Below, piece by piece: positions 54,156 through 63,558 of a stretch of 64,000 bases of DNA (position 1 is its first letter; each line of letters starts with the position of its first letter). The translations under genes and the position numbers were made by a program. Origin of the DNA: Mycobacterium stomatepiae (GTDB lineage: Bacteria > Actinomycetota > Actinomycetes > Mycobacteriales > Mycobacteriaceae); NCBI RefSeq assembly GCF_010731715.1, contig NZ_AP022587.1:1302001-1366000 (forward strand), in the 5' to 3' direction. A model generated the notes under the pieces. The model did not search any database and was not told where the DNA came from. It saw only the letters and a program-made list of their open reading frames with translations.

Positions 54156-54827
54156 GTGCAAACCGTTCGGCGCCAGACGCTCGTCGCGCAGGTCAGCGAT
54201 CAGCTGCGCGACGAAATCACGTCCGGGCGATGGCAGGTCGGCGAGCGCATCGCGACCGAACCGGAGTTGTGCGAAATGACCGGCGCCTCGCGTCACACCG
54301 TGCGCGAAGTGGTGCAGGCGCTGGTGCACGCGGGAATGCTGGAGCGCCGGCAAGGGTCGGGTACTTACGTCCTCAGCAACGACGAGCACTGCGGCGCCCT
54401 CGCCGAGTATTTCGCGGCGGCCCGCGAACGCGACGTGCTGGAGTTGCGCGAGGCGCTGGAAGTCACTGCCACGGCACTGGCAGCGCAGCGACGCGACGCG
54501 ACCGACGTCGCCGAGTTGCGGGCAGTACTCGTGCGGCGAAACGAACTGTGGCGGAAAGACCCCGACACCGAATCCGAACGCGCCGAACTAGTTTCGGCCG
54601 ACATGGCGCTGCATCGAGCGATCGTTGCGGCCAGCCACAATGAGATCTACCTACAGTTCTACGATCTGCTGGTACCGACGCTGTGCCGATCCGTCGAGAC
54701 CCGGCCCGTCGGCAGTGCGGACTCGCACGAGGCCCAACATACCGAGCTGGTCGACGCCATCGTCGCGGGCGATCCGAAACGGGCCGAAGCGGCCGCCCGC
54801 GTCTTCATCTCGATCCTGCGCGGATAG
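54156..54827 (+). CDS. GntR/FadR-family regulator with FCD domain
   Basis: 223 residues from GTG 54156. Winged helix-turn-helix (QVSDQLRDEITSGRWQVGERIATEPELCEMTGASRHTVREVVQALVHAGML) followed by an all-helical FCD ligand domain with metal-site acidic and histidine residues (DMALHRAIVAASHNEIYLQF; HTELVDAIVAGD). It probably controlled the divergent transporter, now a pseudogene. It ends 9 bases from the aldehyde dehydrogenase stop, on the opposite strand. Confidence 0.9.
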   Translation: MQTVRRQTLVAQVSDQLRDEITSGRWQVGERIATEPELCEMTGASRHTVREVVQALVHAGMLERRQGSGTYVLSNDEHCGALAEYFAAARERDVLELREALEVTATALAAQRRDATDVAELRAVLVRRNELWRKDPDTESERAELVSADMALHRAIVAASHNEIYLQFYDLLVPTLCRSVETRPVGSADSHEAQHTELVDAIVAGDPKRAEAAARVFISILRG

Positions 54828-54836
54828 CGAAACGCC

Positions 54837-56231
54837 TTAGCGTCCAGCGTGGTTGAGGTAGATGTGCTTGGACTCGAGGTATTCCTGCAGCCCGTGCACG
54901 CCCAACTCGCGGCCGATGCCGGACTGTTTGAACCCACCCCACGGTGCCTGCAGCGGCGCCGCCTGCGTCTCATTGACCCACACCACGCCCGCGCGAATCG
55001 CGCGGGCGGCCGTCAGGGCGCGGCTGAGGTCGGAGGTCCACAGCGTCGCGGCCAGACCGTACGGACTGTCGTTGGCCATCCGGAGCACTTCGTCGGTATC
55101 GGTGAATCGCACCACCGCCATGACCGGGCCGAAGATCTCTTCGCGCGCGACGACCGCCGTGTGCGGAACCTCCAGCACGGTGGGCGGTACGAAGAAGCCG
55201 TTCTCGAGGTCCGGGTCGGTCGGCAGCCGACCGCAGACGGCGACGTTGCCCTCCTTCGCGCCGACGCGGATGTACTCGGTGACTCGCTCCTGTTGAGCCC
55301 GGCTCACCAATGGGCCCATCGTCGTGTCGGGATCCAGTCCGTCGCCCAGTTTGAGGTCCGCCGCAATCGCGCAGATATCGTCCAGCACTTCGTCATACAC
55401 ATCCGCATGGATGTAGACACGCGAGCCCGAGGAGCATATCTGGCCCTGGTTTGCGAACACGCCCGCCGCGGTGCCGGCGATGGCCGCCGCAACGTCGGCG
55501 TCGCCGAAGACGATGTTCGGCGATTTGCCGCCCAGCTCCACCCCGACCCGCTTGATCGAATCCGCCGCCGAACGCAGCACCAGTCGGCCCACCGCGGACG
55601 ATCCGGTGAACGACACCTTGTCCACCCCCGGGTGGGCGACCAGGGCGGCACCCGCTCGAGCGCCGCCCGTCGCCACCTGAAACACCCCGTCCGGTAATCC
55701 CGCTTGAGCGAAGATGTGCGGTAGCCGCAGCGAGGTAAGGGGTGTCTGCTCGGCCGGTTTCAGGATCACGCTGCAACCGGCAGCCAATGCCGGCGCAACC
55801 TTTTGGGCCGCCAGCATCAAGGGGTAGTTCCACGGAGTGATCGCAGCGACAACCCCGACGGGTTCGTGGACGACGATGCTCAGCGCTTCGGCCGAGACGG
55901 GGAAGCTCTCCCCTGCCAATTTCGTTGGCCAGCCGGCGTAATACTCCAGGATCCGGGCGGCTTCCGCCACGTCCCACTGCGCCTCGACCAGCGGCTTGCC
56001 GACATCCAGCGACTCGAGCCGGGCCAGTTCATCGGCGTTGGCGCGCACCAACTCCGCGGCACGCGCCAGCACTCGGCCACGCTCGTCGTCGGGCGTGCCC
56101 GGCCACCACTGACCGCCGTCGAAAGCGCGGCGCGCCGTGGCGACCGCGCCCTCGACGGTGGCTTCGTCCATGTCTTCGATGGACGAGATCTGTTGCGCGG
56201 TAGCAGGGTCGAGAACCTCGATCGTCTTCAT
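54837..56231 (-). CDS. Aldehyde dehydrogenase (betaine-aldehyde/aminoaldehyde type)
   Basis: 464 residues from ATG 56231, overlapping the amine oxidase stop (ATGA). NAD-dependent ALDH fold with PWNYPLMLAAQKVAPALAAG, SFTGSSAVGR, catalytic Glu in ELGGKSPNIVF, nucleophile Cys in NQGQICSSGSR and EEIFGPV. Last gene of the operon starting at the Rieske gene. Co-location with an amine oxidase fits oxidation of the aminoaldehyde product; sequence alone does not fix the substrate. Confidence 0.92.
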   Translation of the reverse strand: MKTIEVLDPATAQQISSIEDMDEATVEGAVATARRAFDGGQWWPGTPDDERGRVLARAAELVRANADELARLESLDVGKPLVEAQWDVAEAARILEYYAGWPTKLAGESFPVSAEALSIVVHEPVGVVAAITPWNYPLMLAAQKVAPALAAGCSVILKPAEQTPLTSLRLPHIFAQAGLPDGVFQVATGGARAGAALVAHPGVDKVSFTGSSAVGRLVLRSAADSIKRVGVELGGKSPNIVFGDADVAAAIAGTAAGVFANQGQICSSGSRVYIHADVYDEVLDDICAIAADLKLGDGLDPDTTMGPLVSRAQQERVTEYIRVGAKEGNVAVCGRLPTDPDLENGFFVPPTVLEVPHTAVVAREEIFGPVMAVVRFTDTDEVLRMANDSPYGLAATLWTSDLSRALTAARAIRAGVVWVNETQAAPLQAPWGGFKQSGIGRELGVHGLQEYLESKHIYLNHAGR

Positions 56232-57541
56232 CCGTGTACCAACGCTTCGGCGGCCGCGGCGCGACCGGTGCGGACCGCGCCTTCCATATAGCCCGCCACC
56301 CACTGATCGGAGCCGCAGACGTAGAACGGCGGCTCGTGGGTGCCGTGCAGCGGCCCCACTCGGTGGACATCACCGGGACGCCACTGTGTCACGTAGCCCT
56401 GTGTCCAGGGATCCGTCCCCCACAACCGCTCGAAGGTCGCGACGGGGCTCAACGCCTGCGCCCCGAACCAGCTTGCGAGTTCGGCGAGCGCCTCCTCTTG
56501 GCGGTACCGCGTCGACGAGGACAAGTAGGCGGCGATCCGCTCGGGCGGAACCAGGCACGAGAGCACACCCTCGGTCTGCGGCCACGAGGACCCCAGGATG
56601 CCTTCGGATTCCGTCAGACCATTCTGACCCCGATCGCGCCAGAACGGCCGCGTATACGCGGCAACGAATTTCGCGGCCAGGGCGTGACGTTGCCGATGCA
56701 ATGACTCCAGCCGGGCGTCGGAAACACCCTCCACCTTGATGTCGCGCAACGGTCCTGCCGGCAGCGAGCTCACCACCGCATTCGCCTGCACCAGCTCGCC
56801 CGAGATCAGTTGCACGGTACTGCTTCCCGGCGCCACCTTGATCGCGCGGACCGGAGAATTCAACCGAATGCGGTCGCCCAGTTCGGCGGCCATCCGCAGT
56901 GCGACCGTCGCCGAGCCCTCGGCCACCCGGAGGTTCTCCCAGTCGTCATACGAGTAGAGCTCCTTACTCGGCATGCTGGCCGCCTTTCGCAGCAAGGCGA
57001 GCAACGAAGTGCGTTCGAAGGAGCCCGAACTCAGGCCTAACTGGCCTGCCTCCAGCGCGCGCCGTACGTTCGGCGTCGCACCGATGCCGCCCAGCCAGCT
57101 CATCACCGGCGTGGTGTCCAGCGCCACCGCGTTCGGGTGCGACCACGGGTCGTCCGCGTCGACGGTCGCGGCCAGCGTCGCGAACTCATGCTTGACGTCG
57201 TCCATGCTGCGGCGATCCTCGTCGGAGAACCACGACGGTTCATCACCGATGCAGACATCGTCATGCAGGATGTAGGTGAGCTCGCCCGGCTCGGCGACAT
57301 AACTCGGAATCAGGGTGAGTCCGAGTTCGGCGACCAACTCGTGATACGCGGTGTGCCCGTTGCCTATCACCTCACCACCGAGCTGGACAATGCGGCCGTC
57401 GTCGAGCGTGACCTGCTCGACGCGCCCGCCCACTCTGTTGCGGGCCTCGAGAACAACGATGTCGGCGCCCGCCCTCATGAGGTCGCGGGCGGCGGACAAG
57501 CCGGATAGACCGGCACCCAGAACGGCTACATCGTAAGGCAT
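56228..57541 (-). CDS. Flavin-containing amine oxidase (putrescine-oxidase-like)
   Basis: 437 residues. FAD-binding AVLGAGLSGLSAARDLMRAGADIVVLEARNRVGGRVEQV at the N-terminus, then the amine-oxidase substrate domain; a conserved C-terminal FAD segment reads VGPLHGTHEPPFYVCGSDQWVAGYMEGAVRTGRAAA. Expected to deaminate an amine to an aldehyde plus hydrogen peroxide. ATG 57541 is 21 bases after potA. The downstream ALDH would take the aldehyde. Confidence 0.88.
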   Translation of the reverse strand: MPYDVAVLGAGLSGLSAARDLMRAGADIVVLEARNRVGGRVEQVTLDDGRIVQLGGEVIGNGHTAYHELVAELGLTLIPSYVAEPGELTYILHDDVCIGDEPSWFSDEDRRSMDDVKHEFATLAATVDADDPWSHPNAVALDTTPVMSWLGGIGATPNVRRALEAGQLGLSSGSFERTSLLALLRKAASMPSKELYSYDDWENLRVAEGSATVALRMAAELGDRIRLNSPVRAIKVAPGSSTVQLISGELVQANAVVSSLPAGPLRDIKVEGVSDARLESLHRQRHALAAKFVAAYTRPFWRDRGQNGLTESEGILGSSWPQTEGVLSCLVPPERIAAYLSSSTRYRQEEALAELASWFGAQALSPVATFERLWGTDPWTQGYVTQWRPGDVHRVGPLHGTHEPPFYVCGSDQWVAGYMEGAVRTGRAAAAEALVHG

Positions 57542-57562
57542 TGTCTTATTTCCTGATTCGGC

Positions 57563-58693
57563 TCATAGTGCGAGGCAGTGCTCGGGGTGCCAACCGATTC
57601 GGACCCGTTCACCGTCGGCCCATCGTTCCTCGGTGCGCGCCGAGTCCAGGTTCTGTTCCAGTACCGAAAGCTCAACTCCCGGTGCGACTTCGAACAGGTA
57701 GGTCGTGGTGGCTCCCGCGTAGACGGTGGCTTTGAGGATGGCGTCGGTCTGCACCATGTCCGGGGTGAGGTCGGACATCCAGATCTTCTCCGGACGCACG
57801 GCGATCGACACCTCGTCGCCCACCACACAGCCGTCGAGTGGACCGGTGCGTAGCGATGCTCCGCCGGGAAGCGTAAGACCGGTTCCCACGTATCGCCCGG
57901 TCATCAGGTTGGCGGTGCCGATGAACTCCGCGACACAACGGTTGGCGGGTCGCTCATAGATGTCCTCGGGGGTGCCACATTGCTGGATGGCGCCGGCGCT
58001 CATCACCGCAATGCGGTCCGACATCGTCAGGGCCTCCTCCTGGTCGTGCGTGACGAACACGAAGGTGATGCCGACCTCACGCTGGATGCGTTTGAGTTCC
58101 ACCTGCATCGTCTTGCGCAGCTTGAGATCCAGCGCGGCAAGCGGCTCGTCGAGCAACAACACCGAGGGACGGTTGACCAGTGCCCTGGCCAACGCGACAC
58201 GCTGGCGTTGACCTCCGGACAGCGCGTTCGGTTTGTCTTTGTCCCGGCCGGTAAGCCGCACCATTTCGAGCATCTCGCCGACGCGCCGGGTTATCTCGGG
58301 CTTGGCGACCTTGCGGCGGCGTAACCCGAATGCGACGTTGTCCCAGATGGAGAGGTGGTCGAAGAGTGCGTAGCTCTGGAAAACCGTGTTGACGTCCCGG
58401 CGATTCGGCGGCAGATGGGTAACCACTTCGCCGCGCAACAAGACCTGGCCGGACGTGGGATCGACAAAGCCGCCGATCATCCACAGCGTGGTGGTCTTAC
58501 CGCAGCCGGAAGGCCCGAGCAGCGAACAGAATTCACCCGGCGAGATGTCGAGATTCAGGTCCCGCACCACGGTGCTGTCACCGTACGACTTCGAGATGTT
58601 TCGCAGCGAGACCGCGGCGATGGTCGGCACGGGGTGCAGTGCCTCCGACTCACCGACCACGCACGAGCTCAAATCGCCTATGGCTGTAGCCAA
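57563..58693 (-). CDS. potA: Spermidine/putrescine-type ABC transporter ATPase (PotA-like)
   Basis: 376 residues with Walker [29 protein letters not shown], Walker [13 protein letters not shown], and a C-terminal TOBE domain (from ~285). The start is TTG 58693: AGGAGG overlapping the PotC stop lies 7 bases upstream and no ATG fits. A 25-residue N-terminal extension with a cysteine precedes the ATPase core. Substrate spectrum of the PotABCD group: polyamines, or other cations in some species. Confidence 0.9.
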   Translation of the reverse strand: MATAIGDLSSCVVGESEALHPVPTIAAVSLRNISKSYGDSTVVRDLNLDISPGEFCSLLGPSGCGKTTTLWMIGGFVDPTSGQVLLRGEVVTHLPPNRRDVNTVFQSYALFDHLSIWDNVAFGLRRRKVAKPEITRRVGEMLEMVRLTGRDKDKPNALSGGQRQRVALARALVNRPSVLLLDEPLAALDLKLRKTMQVELKRIQREVGITFVFVTHDQEEALTMSDRIAVMSAGAIQQCGTPEDIYERPANRCVAEFIGTANLMTGRYVGTGLTLPGGASLRTGPLDGCVVGDEVSIAVRPEKIWMSDLTPDMVQTDAILKATVYAGATTTYLFEVAPGVELSVLEQNLDSARTEERWADGERVRIGWHPEHCLAL

Positions 58694-58696
58694 TTC

Positions 58697-59518
58697 TCAT
58701 CCTCCTAACAAGTTGAGGCCGTTGCCGCGCCTACCGAAGAATCGCGGGACGAGTAGGGCGATCCCGATCAGAGCCAGCGAGGCGACCAGCATCAGCGTGC
58801 CGACGGCGTTGATGGACGGCTGGATTCCAAACCGGATCGCGGAATAGATACGCACCGACAGCGGTTGAGGGTCGACACCGCTGGTGAAGAATGCCAGCAC
58901 GAAGTCATCGAAGACCAGGGTGAAAATCAGGATCAGGGCCGACATGATGGCCGGCAACATCATCGGTAGCGTCACCAAGCGAAGCGACTGAAGCCGCGTG
59001 GCACCAAGGTCCATTGCGGCAGCCTCGACCTCCGGGTTCAGTTCCGCGACACGGGCGCGCAGGATCACCGTCACATAGGAGATCGAAAACGTCGCCTCGG
59101 CGAGGATCAGGGTTGTCAATGACGGTTGCAACCCAACACCTTTGAACAGCATCAGCGATGCGACACCGGTGACGATCTCCGGGGTGATCAGTGGGATCAG
59201 CATGATCGCGTTGGCCGCGCTGCCCAGCTTCGAGCGCGCCCGGACCAGGCCGAAGGCCAGCGGGACGCCGATCGCGATCGAACCGATCATCGCCGCGACC
59301 GCCACGACGACACTCGTATTCAGGGATTGGATCAGCGCGCTGTCGTGGAAGAACGCCTCATACCAACGAAGTGACCAGCCGTCGAACACGGTGAGCGACT
59401 TCTTGTTGTTGAAGGAGAACAGGACCACCGCGATGATCGGCAGGTAGAGCAACACGAAGAACAGCGCCGTGACCGCAATGGCGAAGCGTGGCTTGCGATT
59501 GATGCCTGAGCCCCTCAT
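58697..59518 (-). CDS. potC: Polyamine-type ABC transporter permease (PotC-like)
   Basis: 273 residues, six membrane helices, EAA loop EAAAMDLGATRLQSLRLVTLPMMLPAI. ATG 59518 overlaps the PotB stop (ATGA). The stop is immediately followed by the PotA start. Confidence 0.9.
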   Translation of the reverse strand: MRGSGINRKPRFAIAVTALFFVLLYLPIIAVVLFSFNNKKSLTVFDGWSLRWYEAFFHDSALIQSLNTSVVVAVAAMIGSIAIGVPLAFGLVRARSKLGSAANAIMLIPLITPEIVTGVASLMLFKGVGLQPSLTTLILAEATFSISYVTVILRARVAELNPEVEAAAMDLGATRLQSLRLVTLPMMLPAIMSALILIFTLVFDDFVLAFFTSGVDPQPLSVRIYSAIRFGIQPSINAVGTLMLVASLALIGIALLVPRFFGRRGNGLNLLGG

Positions 59519-60408
59519 CGGCGTGCCGCCTTGGCATCGCGCGCCGTCTGGCGCAGGTAGCCGAGCATGCAGACGAGCAACAGGATCATCAACGCCATGG
59601 TCAGTGCAGCCCCACCGGGCCAGTTCTGGCCGGCAAAGAACTGGTTCTGGATGAGGTTGCCGATCATCAGGTTGTCGGGCCCACCCAGCAACTGCGCGCT
59701 GATGAAATCCCCCATCGCGGGCAGGAATACGAGTGCGAGGCCCGCGTACGCGCCCGATCTCGACATGGGCACGGTCACGGACAAGAAGGTACGCAACGAC
59801 GTTCCGTAGAGGTCGCGCCCCGCCTGGATCAGTGCGCCGTCCATGCGCTCCAGCGAGGCGTAGATCGGCAGGATCATGAAGACGGCATAGCCGTAGACCA
59901 GGCCACCGATCACCGCCGCGGAGGTATTGAGGATCTGGAAGTCCGCCGAGACGCCTAGCGTGCGCAGCCAGGTCATCACTATTCCCTCGTCGGACAGCAG
60001 CGTCTGCCAGCCGTACATGCGCACCAGGTAGTTAGCGAAGAACGGCACCACGAGCAGTGCTACCAAAGCGTTCTTGTAACGCCCGCCGTGCCGCGCGATC
60101 GCGTAGGCGACCGGATAGGCGATCAGCAGGCAGATCACCGCCGCGACAACGGCATACACCAAACTGCGCACGGCCACCCGAAAATAGGTCGGGGTGAAGA
60201 CGCGCACGATGTTCTCGAGTGTGGTGCCGAAGCGTGGGTTGCCGAGTGCGTCGGTGGTTCCGAAACTCAGCGCGATGAGCAAAAAGAGCGCGAAGACGAA
60301 GAATGCCGACATCCACAGCGTGCCGGGCACCAACATCCAGGTCCACATGCGTTCGGCGCGGGCGCGCCGTGGCGCCGGGGCGGCGGCCTGAACCGTTGTG
60401 GTGGTCAT
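59515..60408 (-). CDS. potB: Polyamine-type ABC transporter permease (PotB-like)
   Basis: 297 residues, six membrane helices after a short charged N-terminus, EAA-like loop LIQAGRDLYGTSLRTFLSVTVPMSRSG. ATG 60408 overlaps the PotD stop. Confidence 0.9.
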   Translation of the reverse strand: MTTTTVQAAAPAPRRARAERMWTWMLVPGTLWMSAFFVFALFLLIALSFGTTDALGNPRFGTTLENIVRVFTPTYFRVAVRSLVYAVVAAVICLLIAYPVAYAIARHGGRYKNALVALLVVPFFANYLVRMYGWQTLLSDEGIVMTWLRTLGVSADFQILNTSAAVIGGLVYGYAVFMILPIYASLERMDGALIQAGRDLYGTSLRTFLSVTVPMSRSGAYAGLALVFLPAMGDFISAQLLGGPDNLMIGNLIQNQFFAGQNWPGGAALTMALMILLLVCMLGYLRQTARDAKAARR

Positions 60409-61523
60409 CCGCCGACCGTCAGTTCCGTGTAGGCGGCGTCACGCGCCTGGGTCTTGGCCACAGTATTGTTGGCGTAGAAGAGATTACGCGACAGGTCCTC
60501 GACGGTGACGGCACACGACGGGAATGCCGCGACGATCTGAGCGTAGGTGTCCTCGGTCCCGTGAACCGGCATCGGATATCCGATGTGATCGATGTTCTTC
60601 CGGACGTTCTCGGGGCGCAGCATGTAGTCGATGAAGAGCAACGCGGTGCCCGGGTGGCGGGCGTTGACCGGGATGGCGTAGGCATCGGTGTTGATCGGCG
60701 CACCCTCTTTCGGCGCTTCGAATCCATAGATCGACGGGTCCGGCGCCTGTCGCAGCAGCGCGGCGATGTCTCCACTCCAGGTCTGGTGCATCCAGGCGTC
60801 ACCGGAGAGCAGGTTGTTGTAGTCGTCGCTGGAGAAGCCGCGCAGGTAGGGGCGCAGGCCGCGAAACTTCCTGACCATCGCCGCAAGTTGACGGTCCTCT
60901 GCGGTATTGAGGTCGTACCCGAGCAACAGCGCCAGCATGCCGAGCACTTCGTTGCGGTCGGCCAGCACGAACGTGTGTCCCTTCGAGGCCTCGTTCCACA
61001 GGTCCGACCAGCTGCCGGGCAGCGTTTCGCCGAGTTTGTCTTTCCGCCACGCGATTCCGGTCTTGTACATCGTGAACGGAATGGAGTGCGCCGAATGCCG
61101 GTCGTACCACGGATCCCGGAAGTAGGAGTAATGGTCGAAGATCAGCGAGGCGTTCTTCAGCGTCGACGGGTCGATAACGCGTAATTGATTGGCAGCGACC
61201 ATCTTCTGCACCCACTGCGCGGAGGGAAAGATGATGTCGTAGCAGTTTCCCGCGGAGAGCTTGGCCTGCATACTTTCCATCGAGTCGAAATTCGACTGAA
61301 TCACCTTGACGCCGTACTCTCGCGCAAACCCCTCGAACACAGTGGGATGCACGTAGTCCGCCCAGTTGAAGTACACAAGATCGCCGTCAATCCGCGGCTT
61401 GACGGGCTCGGTCGCGACCGCCTGCAGCTTGGGCGTCAGGTAGGCGCAACCGGGCGAAGCAAGAAGGGCCGCGACGCCGGCACTGCCGGCGAGGAATCTG
61501 CGGCGATCGATACGGGTGCTCAT
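60405..61523 (-). CDS. potD: Polyamine-type substrate-binding protein (PotD-like), Tat-exported lipoprotein
   Basis: 372 residues from ATG 61523, which overlaps the TetR stop. N-terminus TRIDRRRFLAGSAGVAALLASPGC: a twin-arginine motif plus lipobox-like cysteine. Binding-protein text VYFNWADYVHPTVFEGFAREYGVKV and PINTDAYAIPVNARHPGTALLFIDYML is PotD/PotF-like. Acidic pocket residues for the polyamine cannot be assigned reliably by eye. Confidence 0.9.
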   Translation of the reverse strand: MSTRIDRRRFLAGSAGVAALLASPGCAYLTPKLQAVATEPVKPRIDGDLVYFNWADYVHPTVFEGFAREYGVKVIQSNFDSMESMQAKLSAGNCYDIIFPSAQWVQKMVAANQLRVIDPSTLKNASLIFDHYSYFRDPWYDRHSAHSIPFTMYKTGIAWRKDKLGETLPGSWSDLWNEASKGHTFVLADRNEVLGMLALLLGYDLNTAEDRQLAAMVRKFRGLRPYLRGFSSDDYNNLLSGDAWMHQTWSGDIAALLRQAPDPSIYGFEAPKEGAPINTDAYAIPVNARHPGTALLFIDYMLRPENVRKNIDHIGYPMPVHGTEDTYAQIVAAFPSCAVTVEDLSRNLFYANNTVAKTQARDAAYTELTVGG

Positions 61524-62170
61524 CGCCAACCGTCGTTGGGGAATTCGCCGGCGATCCCCAGCAACCCACCGGCCTGTTCCCAGACCGCCGCATGAGCGAG
61601 CTCGACCGTCAGCGAAGGGTTCTCGAGCATCAACTGCCCGCCGTAGCCGTCACACAACGCGCTGATCAGCCGGGCGTGTGCCCCGATGTCACACAGATTG
61701 AACTCCCCCGACGCCACGCCATCGGCGAGGGTCTCAGCGATCCAATCTTGTTGTGCGCGGTCCAGTTCGATGGCCAGAGCGCGCGACTCCGGGTTGCGAA
61801 GCGCTCGACACCACAATTCCTGGTACATGGCCCACTCTCTGCGCAATGCCTCGGTACTCGGCAGCGAAGCGGAGATGATGCGCGCCAGACGTTCCGTCGC
61901 GCTGTCGTTTTCGGCGTCCGCCTGGTAGACGTCTCGACCCGTATTCTCGAAGGAATACCGTAGCGCTTCGGCGAAGAGCTTCTCCCGGTTGTCGAAGTGG
62001 TAGTGCAGAGCCGCCGTGGATACCCCGGCCCGCTCGGCGACCATCCGCATCCGAATGCTTTCGAATCCCTCTTCGCTGATGATTGCGCACGCGGCAGATA
62101 GGATCGCTTCCCTGGTCTCGGCAGCGATTTCGGCTCTGCTGCGCCTGCTGGCCTCGGACGCCATCACCAT
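61520..62170 (-). CDS. TetR-family regulator
   Basis: 216 residues. DNA-binding helix-turn-helix AILSAACAIISEEGFESIRMRMVAERAGVSTAALHYHFDNREKLF, C-terminal ligand/dimer domain. ATG 62170 overlaps the Rieske stop. Second gene of the operon, so likely autorepressing; palindromes lie before the operon. Confidence 0.9.
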   Translation of the reverse strand: MVMASEASRRSRAEIAAETREAILSAACAIISEEGFESIRMRMVAERAGVSTAALHYHFDNREKLFAEALRYSFENTGRDVYQADAENDSATERLARIISASLPSTEALRREWAMYQELWCRALRNPESRALAIELDRAQQDWIAETLADGVASGEFNLCDIGAHARLISALCDGYGGQLMLENPSLTVELAHAAVWEQAGGLLGIAGEFPNDGWR

Positions 62171-63345
62171 TTGCGACCGGCTTCCGCATCCAGGTCGCCC
62201 AGGTCGGCACGGATGCGACTCGCGAACCAGGAGACGCCCCGCTCACGCGTGGACAGCGGTCCCGGCTGAAAGTCGGTGTTGCCCATACCGATCTGCATCC
62301 GCTGCACGAGATCTTCGTCCTCACGCGTGGTGATCGCGCTGATGTAAAAGTTGAGCTGTTGCGCGACGCGGGTGCGCGTGTCGCAGTTCGACCGTCGTAG
62401 GTAGGAGCCGGGAACGTCGACCCGATCGACACCACGCGGGTTCATCTTCCAGACGAGCACGTGGTCGGGATACAGGTCGATCATCGTGTTCGGGTAGATC
62501 GCGATATAGCGAAAGACACGGCGGTCTTCCTCCAGCAGCCCGGGCATCGGGCGTACCACTCCCTGGTAGAGCCGCTCGGCCCAGTTGTCAGAAGCCTTGT
62601 CGCGCAACGGCGCATCGTAGACGGCATAGAGATCGGCGGTCTGAACCGAATAGCGCTTGTAATCGAGCAGTCGCATCAGGCCCGGGTGCGCAACCGGGAC
62701 GTGGTAGCCCTCCAGGTAGTTGTCGACGGCCACCTTCCAGTTCGACTCCTGCGCCTCTTCCGGCTTGTTGACGTGGACGCGCGCCTTGCCGAACGTCTCC
62801 ATCGTGCCGCCCAGGTAGCGCTCCAGCAGAGGGCGGACGCCGGCCAACTGCGGTCCAAGTGGTTCGGCGGCGAGGTCGAGGTTGACGAAGATCAGACCGC
62901 AGAACACCTCGGCCCGGGCACCGAACAGCGACAGTTTCGACTTGTCCAAACACGGGATCGTGCGGTTCTCCGGCGCCCCGACGAGCTTGCCGTCGAGGTG
63001 ATACGTCCACCCGTGGTATGGACAGCGCAGCGCCTTGCCCTCACCCGGCTCCGCGACCAGGCGCGTACCGCGGTGCCGGCAGGTGTTGAGGTGTGCGCGG
63101 ATGTCGCCGTCCTCGGTGCGGATGACCACCACCTCTTTGCGGCCCACCGAGCCGACGATGCGCGACCCCGGGTTCGGCAGGTCCGTCACGTGTCCCACCA
63201 ATTGCCAGGTGCGGTCGAAGATCCGCGTCTGTTCGAGATCGGCGATCCGCGGATCGGTGTAGTAGCGCGAATCCAGCCCCGGCTCCAGCGGTTTGACGTC
63301 GCCTTTCACCGGGCGCGGTCTGACCTTGACGGATGTCTCGTTCAT
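62164..63345 (-). CDS. Rieske oxygenase, choline/carnitine-monooxygenase-like
   Basis: 393 residues from ATG 63345 with AGGAGG 8 bases upstream. Rieske cluster CRHRG (about residue 88) and CPYHGW (about 108); catalytic iron facial-triad segment VAVDNYLEGYHVPVAHPGL (about 208-226). The text resembles choline monooxygenase / glycine-betaine GbcA enzymes. First gene of an operon with a polyamine-type transporter, amine oxidase and aldehyde dehydrogenase: uptake plus oxidation of a quaternary ammonium or amine compound is likely. No separate reductase gene is visible in the window. Confidence 0.87.
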   Translation of the reverse strand: MNETSVKVRPRPVKGDVKPLEPGLDSRYYTDPRIADLEQTRIFDRTWQLVGHVTDLPNPGSRIVGSVGRKEVVVIRTEDGDIRAHLNTCRHRGTRLVAEPGEGKALRCPYHGWTYHLDGKLVGAPENRTIPCLDKSKLSLFGARAEVFCGLIFVNLDLAAEPLGPQLAGVRPLLERYLGGTMETFGKARVHVNKPEEAQESNWKVAVDNYLEGYHVPVAHPGLMRLLDYKRYSVQTADLYAVYDAPLRDKASDNWAERLYQGVVRPMPGLLEEDRRVFRYIAIYPNTMIDLYPDHVLVWKMNPRGVDRVDVPGSYLRRSNCDTRTRVAQQLNFYISAITTREDEDLVQRMQIGMGNTDFQPGPLSTRERGVSWFASRIRADLGDLDAEAGRKW

Positions 63346-63378
63346 GTCTGCGCGCCTCCTGGCACTTGTCTACTCCTT

Positions 63379-63393
63379 GTAGAACTTTTCTAC
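63379..63393. promoter_or_regulatory. Inverted repeat upstream of the Rieske operon
   Basis: Perfect GTAGAA-CTT-TTCTAC, about 35 bases before the Rieske start; ACTTG/CAAGT arms flank it more loosely. Candidate TetR operator. Confidence 0.45.
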
Positions 63394-63420
63394 CTCAAGT
63401 GAAAATTCGACTAGCTGACT

Positions 63421-63432
63421 AACTAATTAGTT
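63421..63432. promoter_or_regulatory. 12-base perfect palindrome in the divergent promoter region
   Basis: AACTAATTAGTT in an AT-rich stretch between the Rieske operon and the plus-strand gene. A second candidate TetR site. Confidence 0.45.
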
Positions 63433-63558
63433 TGATAAGTTGACCAGTGCTACACATCACATGTCAAGGGGGAAACGGATCTGAAACACACCGACATGTA
63501 TCCGAAACATGGGTGCTCCGCAGGGGCGGCCAGGACTCGATCGACACAGGAGGTCATG

